From assembly GCA_946887295.1 (NCBI GenBank), contig CAMPKP010000067.1, forward strand, positions 1 through 16,608: DNA of 16,608 nt. Direction: 5' to 3'. Numbering within the stretch: position 1 is the stretch's first letter; every line of letters begins with the position of its first letter. The translations under genes were made by a program, and so were the position numbers. The notes below the pieces were generated by a model that was given only the letters and a program-made list of their open reading frames with translations, was not told where the DNA came from and did no database searches. Source of the DNA: an uncultured Gemmatimonadota bacterium (lineage in GTDB: Bacteria > Gemmatimonadota > Gemmatimonadetes > Gemmatimonadales > GWC2-71-9). This document shows positions 6,401-12,646 of this stretch, piece after piece.

Positions 6401-7801
6401 TCAGGCGAACCCGAACAGCGGGGGGAAGAGGAAGGCGACCACCGCCGCCCAGGCGGCGAGGACATAGAGATACGAAGTCTGCCAGTCGCCCAGCCGTGAG
6501 AAGGCGACGTCGCCCCGGAGAAAGCGGGTGTAGAGGTAGGCCGATCCGCCCAGATTGACCAGGAGGACCACGTTCTCTCCCAGGGCGGCCACCCGGTTGG
6601 GCGTGAACCCGAAATCCGAGATCCGGGTCCCGATGGCCCAGAGCGCCATGACATCCACCACCAGGGCGGTTCCGACCAGCGCGAGCTGGATCCAGTCGAG
6701 GAGGCCCGGAGGCGCCAGATAGTCCCGAGCCGAGATCGAATAGAGGAGCAGGCCGAAGACCACCACCAGCAGGAGATCGAAGAGGATGAGGATCTCCCGC
6801 TCCACGTCGATACCCCGTCCAGTCCACACCATGGTCACGATGAAGACGAGGAGCAACAGGGAAAAGAGGGGAGCGAAGATCCGGGTCAGGACGGGGGCCA
6901 TGTTCTCGATGACGCTCTGCTTCGCCTCCACCAGCCACGTGGCGACCACGGCGGCGCCCGCGGCCCCGCAGGGCAGGATCCAGCCTTGTACCTGACGCTC
7001 CACGTCGATGCCGATGGACTGGAAGAGGCCGAAGGTCAGACCGATGAGCACGGCCCCGCCCAGCGCGATCAGGACGTAGTAGATGAAAAGCTCGCCGGTG
7101 AACCTGACGAAATCCATCCGCCTGTCGCTCCCCCGCCATCGGCCGCCGACGTAGGCCACGCCGACGGCCAGCCAGAGTGCGATGGGCAGGTGGAGAATGG
7201 TCAGGACCTCGGTGTCGGCACCCGGCGAAGGGGAGAAGGGGAAGGCGTTCACGACGACGGCGGACAAGGCGAAGACCGCGGCGAGCCGCATCCGGCTCGA
7301 TCGAGGGAGCGGCCGCTCCCACGCGAAGTACGCGGCGATGAAGGGAAGGGTGAAGAAGCCGATGTTGCGCGGGTAGAACGCACCGCCGTCGGCGATGTCG
7401 ATCCCGAAGAGGGCCGGGAGCTTGATCGCCACGCCCGCCGCCACGGCGAGGGCGAGGGCGACCCACATCTTCCGGGACCCATCGGTCGCTGGCGACTCGT
7501 CGCCTCCGTCCCTGCGGTCGCCGGAGAGGACGAGCTGCTTCCAGAGCCGGTCCGAATGCTCCCGGGCGAACTCCCGTGTCAGCGCGTCGATGGCCCCCAT
7601 CCGCTTGACCGCCACCAGGAAGGCTTCGGCTTCGGAGAGTCCCCCGCCGCTAAGGGAAGCGATCTGCTCACGGAGGTGATCTTCCAGCTCCTCCGCGTCC
7701 GAGCCCGTGATCGCCCGGCTCCCGCGGAGGTGGGCCCGCCACGCGTCGATCTGGTCTTCGAGGGGGTCCACCGCGCGGGCGCCCGGGCGCTTCCGGTCCA
7801 T
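6401..7801 (-). CDS. Permease-prefix-domain polytopic membrane protein (DUF4153-like)
   Basis: A 466-residue protein. Residues about 14-85 (DPLEDQIDAWRAHLRGSRAI..., EAEAFLVAVKRMG) match the helical 'permease prefix domain' commonly found next to PadR regulators. After a charged linker (about 93-111), roughly eleven hydrophobic helices run to the C-terminus, beginning MWVALALAVAAGVAIKL and ending VVAFLFPPLFGFA. The later part (RISDFGFTPNRVAAL) resembles DUF4153-type membrane proteins. It does not look like an ABC permease or FtsX/MacB protein. Start 7801 is preferred over the in-frame ATG 7846, since 7801 lies 4 nt after the PadR stop and has CGGAG 8 nt upstream. It is co-transcribed behind the PadR gene and therefore probably under its repression. 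What it transports or senses is unknown. Confidence 0.85.
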   Translation of the reverse strand: MDRKRPGARAVDPLEDQIDAWRAHLRGSRAITGSDAEELEDHLREQIASLSGGGLSEAEAFLVAVKRMGAIDALTREFAREHSDRLWKQLVLSGDRRDGGDESPATDGSRKMWVALALAVAAGVAIKLPALFGIDIADGGAFYPRNIGFFTLPFIAAYFAWERPLPRSSRMRLAAVFALSAVVVNAFPFSPSPGADTEVLTILHLPIALWLAVGVAYVGGRWRGSDRRMDFVRFTGELFIYYVLIALGGAVLIGLTFGLFQSIGIDVERQVQGWILPCGAAGAAVVATWLVEAKQSVIENMAPVLTRIFAPLFSLLLLVFIVTMVWTGRGIDVEREILILFDLLLVVVFGLLLYSISARDYLAPPGLLDWIQLALVGTALVVDVMALWAIGTRISDFGFTPNRVAALGENVVLLVNLGGSAYLYTRFLRGDVAFSRLGDWQTSYLYVLAAWAAVVAFLFPPLFGFA

Positions 7802-7805
7802 GGAC

Positions 7806-8243
7806 TCAACTCCGCTGGGGGAGAGGAACGGGACTTCCATCGCCACTCGCGGAGTCGGCCAGGACCGACCAGACCTTCCGGAGCGTCTCGTCCACGGCCC
7901 GCCACTGGCGGCGCTCGTCGGCCAACTGCTCCCGCCCGGCCTCGGTCACCCGATAGTATTTCCGACGCCTGCCCGAGTCCGTCATTTCCCATCGGGATTT
8001 GACGAGGCCGGAGCGCTCCAACCGATGGAGAACGGGATAGAGCATCCCGTCGGTCCACTCCAGCTCGCCCCCGGACAGCTCGCGGACCCGCTTCAGGATG
8101 GCGTAGCCGTAGCTGTCCCCCTCGGTCAGAATCGCGAGCACCAGAGGCGTCGACGTCGCCGCGACCAGGTCCTTGTTGATCGTCAGCGGACCATCGACGG
8201 GCGACTCCGTCGAAGGGCTGCCATCGCGGGAGCGATGATACAT
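7806..8243 (-). CDS. PadR-family transcriptional regulator
   Basis: A 145-residue DNA-binding repressor. The core LTINKDLVAATSTPLVLAIL, GDSYGYAILKRV and ELEWTDGMLYPVLHRLERSGLVKSRWE, followed by GRRRKYYRVTEAGREQLADE, is the classic PadR winged helix; the C-terminal helix (WRAVDETLRKVWSVL) would dimerise. The start is debatable. ATG 8243 is the first in-frame start downstream of a good promoter and coincides with its expected transcription start, so the mRNA may be leaderless. ATG 8258 lies within the promoter -10 region. Family members often begin near 'TINKDL', where only CTG is available here, and the extra N-terminal 19 residues look unstructured. It precedes the membrane-protein gene by 4 nt, the usual PadR/permease-prefix arrangement, and probably regulates that pair, including itself. 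Confidence 0.92.
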   Translation of the reverse strand: MYHRSRDGSPSTESPVDGPLTINKDLVAATSTPLVLAILTEGDSYGYAILKRVRELSGGELEWTDGMLYPVLHRLERSGLVKSRWEMTDSGRRRKYYRVTEAGREQLADERRQWRAVDETLRKVWSVLADSASGDGSPVPLPQRS

Positions 8244-8273
8244 AGGACTACTATACATAGAACCGCGATGTAT
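8238..8273. promoter_or_regulatory. Probable PadR operator: ATACATAG repeats and inverted ATGTAT
   Basis: On the plus strand ATACATAG occurs twice (8238-8245 and 8253-8260, period 15), and the second copy forms an inverted repeat with ATGTAT (8268-8273) across 9 nt. PadR-family regulators are known to bind ATGT/ACAT-type dyads. The repeats cover the -10 element, the spacer and the start codon, the right place for autorepression. The assignment is inference from position and motif. Confidence 0.55.
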
Positions 8274-8278
8274 GTACA
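8250..8278 (-). promoter_or_regulatory. Sigma-70-like promoter for the PadR operon
   Basis: On the minus strand, TGTACA (8278-8273, 4 of 6 matches to TTGACA) is followed after exactly 17 nt by TATAGT (8255-8250, 5 of 6 matches to TATAAT). The predicted transcription start falls at about 8244-8242, on the ATG at 8243. Confidence 0.65.
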
Positions 8279-8549
8279 GAGTACCCGGAAGGCAGGTCGG
8301 GTGTGGACCAGCGGGCGCCGACGTCCCCCTCCGGAATCTCTCCGAATACACCAGCCCGTGCTCCCGGCCGCGGGTGCATATTGGTTCGATCCAGGGTACG
8401 GGATGGCAGCCTCCGTGGCAGTCGCAGAGGCGGCCGGGCGGCTCGGGGTGAGCACCTGCGAGCTATGCCACACACCTAAGCCTGCGGTTCGACCAGGGCC
8501 CGATGCGTTATCTCCGAGATGCATGCACAGTCACACCCCTGAGGCAGCC
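8279..8549. other. Intergenic region between PadR operon and VOC gene
   Basis: About 270 bases with no confident gene. An in-frame extension of the VOC reading frame contains, from ATG 8403, a peptide VAVAEAAGRLGVSTCEL that resembles a MerR-type helix-turn-helix start, but the next residues do not continue that family; see findings. No clear plus-strand promoter for the VOC gene was found. Confidence 0.5.
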
Positions 8550-9200
8550 ATGAGCACCACTACAATCCGTACCGAGAACGGGACCAAAGACGCGCGCGTG
8601 GGGCAGGTGGACATGAAGCTGGAGGTGATCACCCTCCCGGTCGCGAATCTGGACCGCGCAAAGGAGTTCTACGGGGGCCTCGGCTGGCGGCTCGACGCCG
8701 ACTTCAGCCACGACGGCGACCGGGCGATCCAGTTCACCCCTCCGGGCTCCCCGTGCTCGATTCACCTCGCGGCGAACGGCACACCCGGATCCGCCCAGGG
8801 CTTGTTCCTGATCGTCGCCGACATCCAGGGTGCGCGCGACGAGCTGGTGAGGCGGGGTGTCGAGGTCAGCGAGATCTTCCACTACGCCGCCGGTCCCGGT
8901 CCCTTCGGCGGCCGGGTCGGCGGATTCGCGCCTGACCACCTCAGCTACGGCTCGTACGCGACCTTCAACGACCCGGACGGCAACGGCTGGCTGCTGCAGG
9001 AGGTCACGACGCGGTTCCCCGGACGGGTGGCGGGCGACACGACGTACGCGTCGGTGGCCGACCTGTCGGAGGCGCTGCGGCGCGCCGAGGCGGCGCACGG
9101 GCAGCACGAGGCCCGGACGGGCGAACGGGACGCGAACTGGCCGGACTGGTACGCCGAGTACATGGTGCGTGAGCAGTCGGGCGAAGAGCTGCCGCGCTGA
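8550..9200 (+). CDS. VOC (glyoxalase/dioxygenase-fold) protein with C-terminal extension
   Basis: A 216-residue protein. Residues about 22-155 form the paired beta-alpha-beta-beta-beta modules of the vicinal oxygen chelate superfamily: MKLEVITLPVANLDRAKEFY, GWRLDADF, AIQFTPPGSPCSIHL, then LFLIVADIQGARDELVRRGV and YATFNDPDGNGWLLQEV. Glu151 corresponds to the usual last metal ligand, but the usual first-strand His is absent (LEVITLPV), so metal binding may be altered or lost. The tail (about 168-216), DLSEALRRAEAAHGQHEA then WPDWYAEYMVREQSGEELP, is a helical extension seen in some members of this family; I cannot say what it does. ATG 8550 is chosen for GAGG 6 nt upstream; ATG 8523 is possible. 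The DoxX-like gene follows after 10 nt, so they are one operon. Substrate unknown. Confidence 0.88.
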   Translation: MSTTTIRTENGTKDARVGQVDMKLEVITLPVANLDRAKEFYGGLGWRLDADFSHDGDRAIQFTPPGSPCSIHLAANGTPGSAQGLFLIVADIQGARDELVRRGVEVSEIFHYAAGPGPFGGRVGGFAPDHLSYGSYATFNDPDGNGWLLQEVTTRFPGRVAGDTTYASVADLSEALRRAEAAHGQHEARTGERDANWPDWYAEYMVREQSGEELPR

Positions 9201-9210
9201 GGAGGGCCGG

Positions 9211-9603
9211 ATGGACCTCGTATTCCCCCAGTTGCTGCAATACAGTGACCTGGCCCTCCTGGGTCTGCGCCTCGTGGTTGCCGTGGTCTTCTTCGAGAGC
9301 GGACGCCAGCATGCCCGGGATCCGGTCGGCCGCGCCGCCAGCATCGGCATGAGTCCCGGCTTCACCCGTTTGCTCGGCTGGGGGGAGATGGCTGCCGCGC
9401 TCGGTGTCGCGCTCGGTGTTCTCACGCAGGTGGCGGCGCTGGGTCTCATCCTGATCATGCTGGGTGCCATCCAGAAGAAGCTGTTCGTCTGGCACACCGG
9501 ATTCTGGGGCGACAAGACGTACGGTTGGCACTACGATCTGCTGCTCCTGGTCGCCAATCTGGTGATCCTGACGACCGGTGGCGGTCGTCTCGTCGTCGTC
9601 TGA
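9211..9603 (+). CDS. DoxX-like small membrane protein
   Basis: A 130-residue protein with four hydrophobic helices (about 13-30, 52-72, 74-90, 106-122), typical length and shape of the DoxX family: ALLGLRLVVAVVFFESGRQH, LLGWGEMAAALGVALGVL, QVAALGLILIMLGAIQKK and YDLLLLVANLVIL. The loop VWHTGFWGDKTYGWHYDL carries the aromatic/His-rich stretch common in these proteins. DoxX-family proteins are associated with quinone-linked or thiol-redox membrane functions, but this member's activity is not known. The start is well fixed: GGAGG (9201-9205) lies 5 nt upstream and directly after the VOC gene stop. The coupling with a VOC protein suggests a shared detoxification or redox role (inference). Confidence 0.85.
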   Translation: MDLVFPQLLQYSDLALLGLRLVVAVVFFESGRQHARDPVGRAASIGMSPGFTRLLGWGEMAAALGVALGVLTQVAALGLILIMLGAIQKKLFVWHTGFWGDKTYGWHYDLLLLVANLVILTTGGGRLVVV

Positions 9604-9617
9604 GCTCGAGGCATCCT

Positions 9618-9647
9618 GCGGGGAGCCGTGACCCTCGGCGTCCCCGC
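9618..9647. terminator. Bidirectional hairpin between convergent genes
   Basis: GCGGGGAGCCG (9618-9628) pairs with CGGC-g-TCCCCGC (9636-9647): 11 bp with one bulged G and a 7-nt loop. It lies 15 nt after the DoxX-like stop and about 38 nt beyond the RCC1-like gene stop, in the only gap between these convergent genes. There is no T-tract on either strand, so the mechanism is not the classical one. Confidence 0.55.
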
Positions 9648-9684
9648 CGGATGAAGTGCCCGTCCCCATCGTCCACGTCGCGGG

Positions 9685-10956
9685 CTATTCGCTGCCCGCG
9701 ACCGGCACCGGCCTCAGGCGCTGGGTAGTCGTGCCATCGCCGAGTTCGCCCTCGCCGTTGTAGCCCCAGCAATAGGCCACGGCGGCAGGGGTCCTCCCGC
9801 AGGTATGGGAGCCTGCACTCACCTGGCTGAAGAAGAGGCCTCCGGCGACCGCGACCGGCTTCAGCCGCCGGGTGGTCGTCCCGTCGCCGAGCTGGCCGGA
9901 GGAATTCTCGCCCCAGCACCAGGCCCGGTTCTCCGTCGTCTCGCCACAGGTGTGGAAGCCCTCCGTACTCACCCGGGTGAAGCTGAGTCCCCCGGCTACT
10001 CTCCTCGGCCAAAAGCGCAGGTAAGGCTTCCCATCGCCGATCTGCCCGCTCCTGCCGTTGCCCCAGCAGAAAGCCCGATCGCCGGTGGTCACGCCGCAGC
10101 TATGGTACATGCCCGCATCCACCTGCCGGAACTCGAGCCCGCCAGCCACCCTCGAGGGCTTCAGGCGCCGGACAACCGTCGAGCTGTCACCGATCTGGCC
10201 GAAGGCGTTGTCGCCCCAGCAATAGGCTCGGGAGGCACCGGCGACGCCACAGGTATGGTTGCCGCCCGCACTTATCTGGCGGAACGCGAGTGTGCCCACG
10301 ACCGCAACCGGCCTGGTGCTGCAGGGACTGAAGTCGCATGTCTCCGGCCCGCTGTTCGTGCCGGTGCCGAGCTGGCCGGAGCCGTTGTTGCCCCAGCAAT
10401 AGACCCGATTCTCGGTGGTCCGGCCACAGGTGTGGTATTGGCCCGCATCGATCTGGCGGAACTGGTGCCCGCCTTCCACGGCCACCGGCTGCAGACGAGT
10501 GTCGGTCGTTCCGTCTCCGAGTGCGCCGAATCTATTGGCGCCCCAGCAGTACGCCCGGTAGTCGGTGGTTACGGCACAGGTGTGAAAGACACCGGCGTCC
10601 ACCTGGCGGAACCGGAGCGTGCCGGCGACCGCCACGGGTGTGAGACGAGTGGTGGTCGTCCCATCGCCGATCGCGCCGGATCCGTTGTAGCCCCAGCAGT
10701 AAGCCCGATTCTCCTCCGTCAGGCCGCAGGTTTGCAAGCCGCCGGCGCTCAGCTGACGGAACGCCAGCGCTCCCGTTGCACTGGCGTTGACCGGAGGAAT
10801 GACCTCCGGGGCGGTCGGTGATTGGGCGTCCTCCCGGCAGCCCAGGGCGGTTACCAGGAGGGCGGGCGCGAGCAGGAGAGCAAGCCGGCGCACCGGGGGC
10901 GAGCCGGATGTTGGCGATCCGAGCGGGGCACGGGGATACGAGGTACGTGATCGCAT
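9685..10956 (-). CDS. RCC1-repeat lipoprotein, seven-bladed beta-propeller
   Basis: A 423-residue exported protein. The signal sequence VRRLALLLAPALLVTALGC ends at Cys40, a likely lipidation site, followed by a Pro/Thr-rich spacer. Then come seven repeats of about 50 residues of the form FRQ-x-(S/D)AG-x2-HTCG-x7-RAYCWG-x-N-x2-G-x-(I/L)GDGT-x3-RL-x-PV-x-VAG, enough for one closed seven-bladed RCC1-type propeller. Every blade carries a Cys-x9-10-Cys pair, so disulfides within blades are likely, as expected outside the cytoplasm. Blade 3 has an inserted loop, NSGPETCDFSPCSTRP, with an extra Cys pair. ATG 10956 is preferred over an in-frame ATG at 11025 because AGGTGG lies 7 nt upstream and the signal peptide follows properly. 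This type of surface or periplasmic propeller is probably a binding scaffold; partner unknown. Confidence 0.9.
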   Translation of the reverse strand: MRSRTSYPRAPLGSPTSGSPPVRRLALLLAPALLVTALGCREDAQSPTAPEVIPPVNASATGALAFRQLSAGGLQTCGLTEENRAYCWGYNGSGAIGDGTTTTRLTPVAVAGTLRFRQVDAGVFHTCAVTTDYRAYCWGANRFGALGDGTTDTRLQPVAVEGGHQFRQIDAGQYHTCGRTTENRVYCWGNNGSGQLGTGTNSGPETCDFSPCSTRPVAVVGTLAFRQISAGGNHTCGVAGASRAYCWGDNAFGQIGDSSTVVRRLKPSRVAGGLEFRQVDAGMYHSCGVTTGDRAFCWGNGRSGQIGDGKPYLRFWPRRVAGGLSFTRVSTEGFHTCGETTENRAWCWGENSSGQLGDGTTTRRLKPVAVAGGLFFSQVSAGSHTCGRTPAAVAYCWGYNGEGELGDGTTTQRLRPVPVAGSE

Positions 10957-11276
10957 GGGAATCCACCTTGACTCCGAGGAATCCAGCGGGAGCGCCACAC
11001 ATCTCGGTGGCGCCGCGAGAGGCAAGCCGAACCTGCTCCAGCCCCATCAAGCGGATCTCAAGCGGAATGGACCGCGATCCTCAGACGTCTCTTGCCGAGA
11101 CAGCTCTCCGAAAAAAGGGGACTTGCCAGGGAGCCCCATACAAGTGGGTAATGAGGGCCGGATGAGGACGCTGTGAGAGGAACGTGAGCCCCGCCGCTTA
11201 GCGTAGGGGGGACCAGACTCGCTCTGCCTTCACGCGGCTCGCGGTCAGCAACCTTCACGCCTGCTCGGAGGTCCCA
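10957..11276. other. Divergent intergenic region (RCC1 lipoprotein / plug-like lipoprotein)
   Basis: These 320 bases hold no supported gene. On the plus strand TTGCCA (11123-11128) and GGTAAT (11147-11152), 18 nt apart, make a weak promoter candidate for the gene at 11277. An A6 run (11111-11116) is the only notable homopolymer. I could not identify the minus-strand promoter for the RCC1 gene. Confidence 0.5.
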
Positions 11277-11699
11277 ATGTGGCTCAGCTTTGCTCGTCTC
11301 GCGGGAATCCTCTCCCCATTCCCGATCCTCCTGGCCTGCGCTTCAGCCGGCGCCCGCGATGCCAACGTGATCACCGCTCCGGAGCTCAGCCGGAGCACGG
11401 CTCGGAATACCTACGACGCGATCCGTCAGATCCGCCCCGAGATGCTTCGGGCCCGGGACCCGGGAACCGTCGTGTACTTCAAGGCTCGCCAGCCGGTTGT
11501 CGCGATGGACAACACCATCGTCGGCGGCATCGAGGTGCTACAAACCCTTGCCCCCCGCAAGGTGGTCCGGATCGAATACGTCAACTCCTGGCTCGCGGCC
11601 AAGCGATATGGGCCGGGATTCGGGAACGGGCTGGTGCTCATCGAGACTCGGGCCGATTCGGCACCCGAGTTCGCAGCTCGGCCGAGCAGCTCCCGCTGA
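11277..11699 (+). CDS. Small lipoprotein resembling an isolated TonB-receptor plug domain
   Basis: A 140-residue protein. The N-terminus has a hydrophobic segment ending PILLAC, with a good lipobox (Cys21), so it is probably lipidated. The mature part, ITAPELSRSTARNTYDAIRQ, then RPEMLRARDPGT, VVAMDNTIVGGIEVLQTL, VVRIEYVNSWLAAKRYGPGF and GNGLVLIETR, follows the order seen in plug domains of TonB-dependent receptors: a helix, a displayed strand/loop with 'D-N-x-x-x-GG', a 'V-x-x-I-E-x-x' strand, then 'A-x-x-YG-x-G-x-x-G-V-I-x-I-x-T'. No beta-barrel follows, so this is a stand-alone plug-like protein. Similar small proteins are, in my recollection, frequent in Gemmatimonadota. CGGAGG is placed 5 nt before ATG 11277 and fixes the start. 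The function is not established. Confidence 0.8.
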   Translation: MWLSFARLAGILSPFPILLACASAGARDANVITAPELSRSTARNTYDAIRQIRPEMLRARDPGTVVYFKARQPVVAMDNTIVGGIEVLQTLAPRKVVRIEYVNSWLAAKRYGPGFGNGLVLIETRADSAPEFAARPSSSR

Positions 11700-11724
11700 A
11701 CGCAGCATGCGCCGGGGGAGCTCG

Positions 11725-11741
11725 CCGCCGGCGCCCGGCGG
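11725..11741 (+). terminator. Hairpin after the plug-like gene
   Basis: CCGCCGG-CGC-CCGGCGG is a perfect 7-bp stem with a 3-nt loop, 25 nt after the stop at 11699. There is no T-tract directly after it; a short AT-rich patch (TTATTTAA, 11764-11771) follows further on and may instead belong to a promoter for the next gene. Confidence 0.4.
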
Positions 11742-11868
11742 TCCTTGGGGAGCGTCTTCACACTTATTTAACGATCGTGGACGAGCTTCCATGGAGTCGT
11801 CGAGTCCGGGGCGTGGTTCAGCCCTCGCCTGTGGCGCGATTCGTGTTCCCTCTCACCTGGAGCCTGCC

Positions 11869-12360
11869 ATGAAAGCCAGCCGCCGCGCGCGGTTCAGCCT
11901 TCCTCTCGTCGCAACCCTCGTGTTCGCGGCGACGTCATCGGCCGCGGCGCAGGGCGTCGAGGCACCCAGAGTTCCCCTGCGGACAGCGATCGAGGAGATC
12001 AACACCCTCCGTTCGGAATACATGGATCACTACAACAGGAAGGATGCCGCGGCCCTCGTGGCCATGTATCTGCCCGACGCCGTCATGATCCGCCGCGACG
12101 GGAGCACGCTGGTGGGTCAGGCGGCGATCGGCAAGGCGCTTGCCGCCGAGGCGGCGGGCTGGCAACAGGTCACCCTCTCGTCCGACACGATGCGAGTGTT
12201 CGGCAACACCGCATGGGACATGGGCTCGATGAGCAGCCATGGCTCGGGGAACGAGGCGAGCGTCAGCCACTATCTCGTCGTGATCCGGCGGGGTCTGCGG
12301 GAATGGAAGATCAGCAGTGTGGCGGTGGTGCCGGCCCTCAGGCCAACGGCCACTGAGTAG
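11869..12360 (+). CDS. Exported SnoaL/DUF4440-like (NTF2-fold) protein
   Basis: A 163-residue protein with a clear Sec signal peptide: MKASRRARF, then LPLVATLVFAATSSAAAQG, with cleavage probably after AAA (residue 27). The mature part begins with a helix (AIEEINTLRSEYMDHYNRKD), followed by AAALVAMYLPDAVMIRRDGS and TLVGQAAIGKALAAE, then strands DTMRVFGNTAWDMGSMSSH, SHYLVVIRRG and EWKISSVAVVP. This is the cone-shaped NTF2-like fold of the SnoaL/DUF4440 group, with the usual 'Y-N-x-x-D-A' and 'D-G-x-x-x-x-G-x-x-A-I' signatures. Members bind small hydrophobic ligands or act as enzymes, and no catalytic set is obvious here. GGAG lies 7 nt before ATG 11869. An earlier in-frame start at 11497 would run through another gene and is not favoured. 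Confidence 0.87.
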   Translation: MKASRRARFSLPLVATLVFAATSSAAAQGVEAPRVPLRTAIEEINTLRSEYMDHYNRKDAAALVAMYLPDAVMIRRDGSTLVGQAAIGKALAAEAAGWQQVTLSSDTMRVFGNTAWDMGSMSSHGSGNEASVSHYLVVIRRGLREWKISSVAVVPALRPTATE

Positions 12361-12378
12361 GTGCGCGGGCGGTGACCA

Positions 12379-12564
12379 TCAATGTTCTGGCAGCCTGTAG
12401 CAAGCGCGGGGGTGGCCGGCCGCCGATATGGTCTCGTGGGCAAGCAGCAGGCCGATCTCCCGCCACAGACGCTCGGCCGCTCGGCGTGAGGCCTCGATAG
12501 CGATCATCGGCGGCTCGAAGCCCCCGGGCTCTGATTCTGGCGCACTGGCCGCGACGCGTAACAT
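12379..12564 (-). CDS. Small protein of unknown function (61 aa)
   Basis: The reading frame MLRVAASAPESEPGGFEPPM, then an Ala/Arg-rich amphipathic helix (IAIEASRRAAERLWREIGLL), ending GHPRACYRLPEH. It is supported mainly by a strong Shine-Dalgarno, GGAGGG, 4 nt before ATG 12564, and by its position 82 nt downstream of the secreted small protein on the same strand. There is no signal peptide or membrane segment. I recognise no family. It could be a small cytoplasmic protein, or a chance frame behind a chance ribosome site; the antisense frames here also stay open, so composition does not decide. Confidence 0.45.
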   Translation of the reverse strand: MLRVAASAPESEPGGFEPPMIAIEASRRAAERLWREIGLLLAHETISAAGHPRACYRLPEH

Positions 12565-12646
12565 GGAACCCTCCGATCGGTTTTTTGGAGCCGCTCGGCC
12601 CCGGAAGCGGCGGGTACTGCGATGCCACCCGCCGCCCACTGGCCTG

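Noticed and set aside
6045..7466. 473-codon minus-strand frame and a 338-codon plus-strand frame (6986-8002) over the permease gene
   Set aside because: Both are shadows. The 6401-7801 frame has clear membrane helices and the permease-prefix domain.
7707..8549. Long upstream extension of the VOC reading frame
   Set aside because: It runs antisense through the PadR gene; GAGG before ATG 8550 and the domain start support the short form.
9700..10800. Possible DNA repeat array or CRISPR with about 150-bp periodicity
   Set aside because: The periodicity is explained by the seven coding RCC1 repeats, which are diverged at DNA level and have no spacers.
12575..12612. T6 run next to a GCCGCT/AGCGGC hairpin as a terminator
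   Set aside because: On the plus strand the T-run comes before the hairpin, and on the minus strand the hairpin is followed by A residues, so orientation is wrong for termination.
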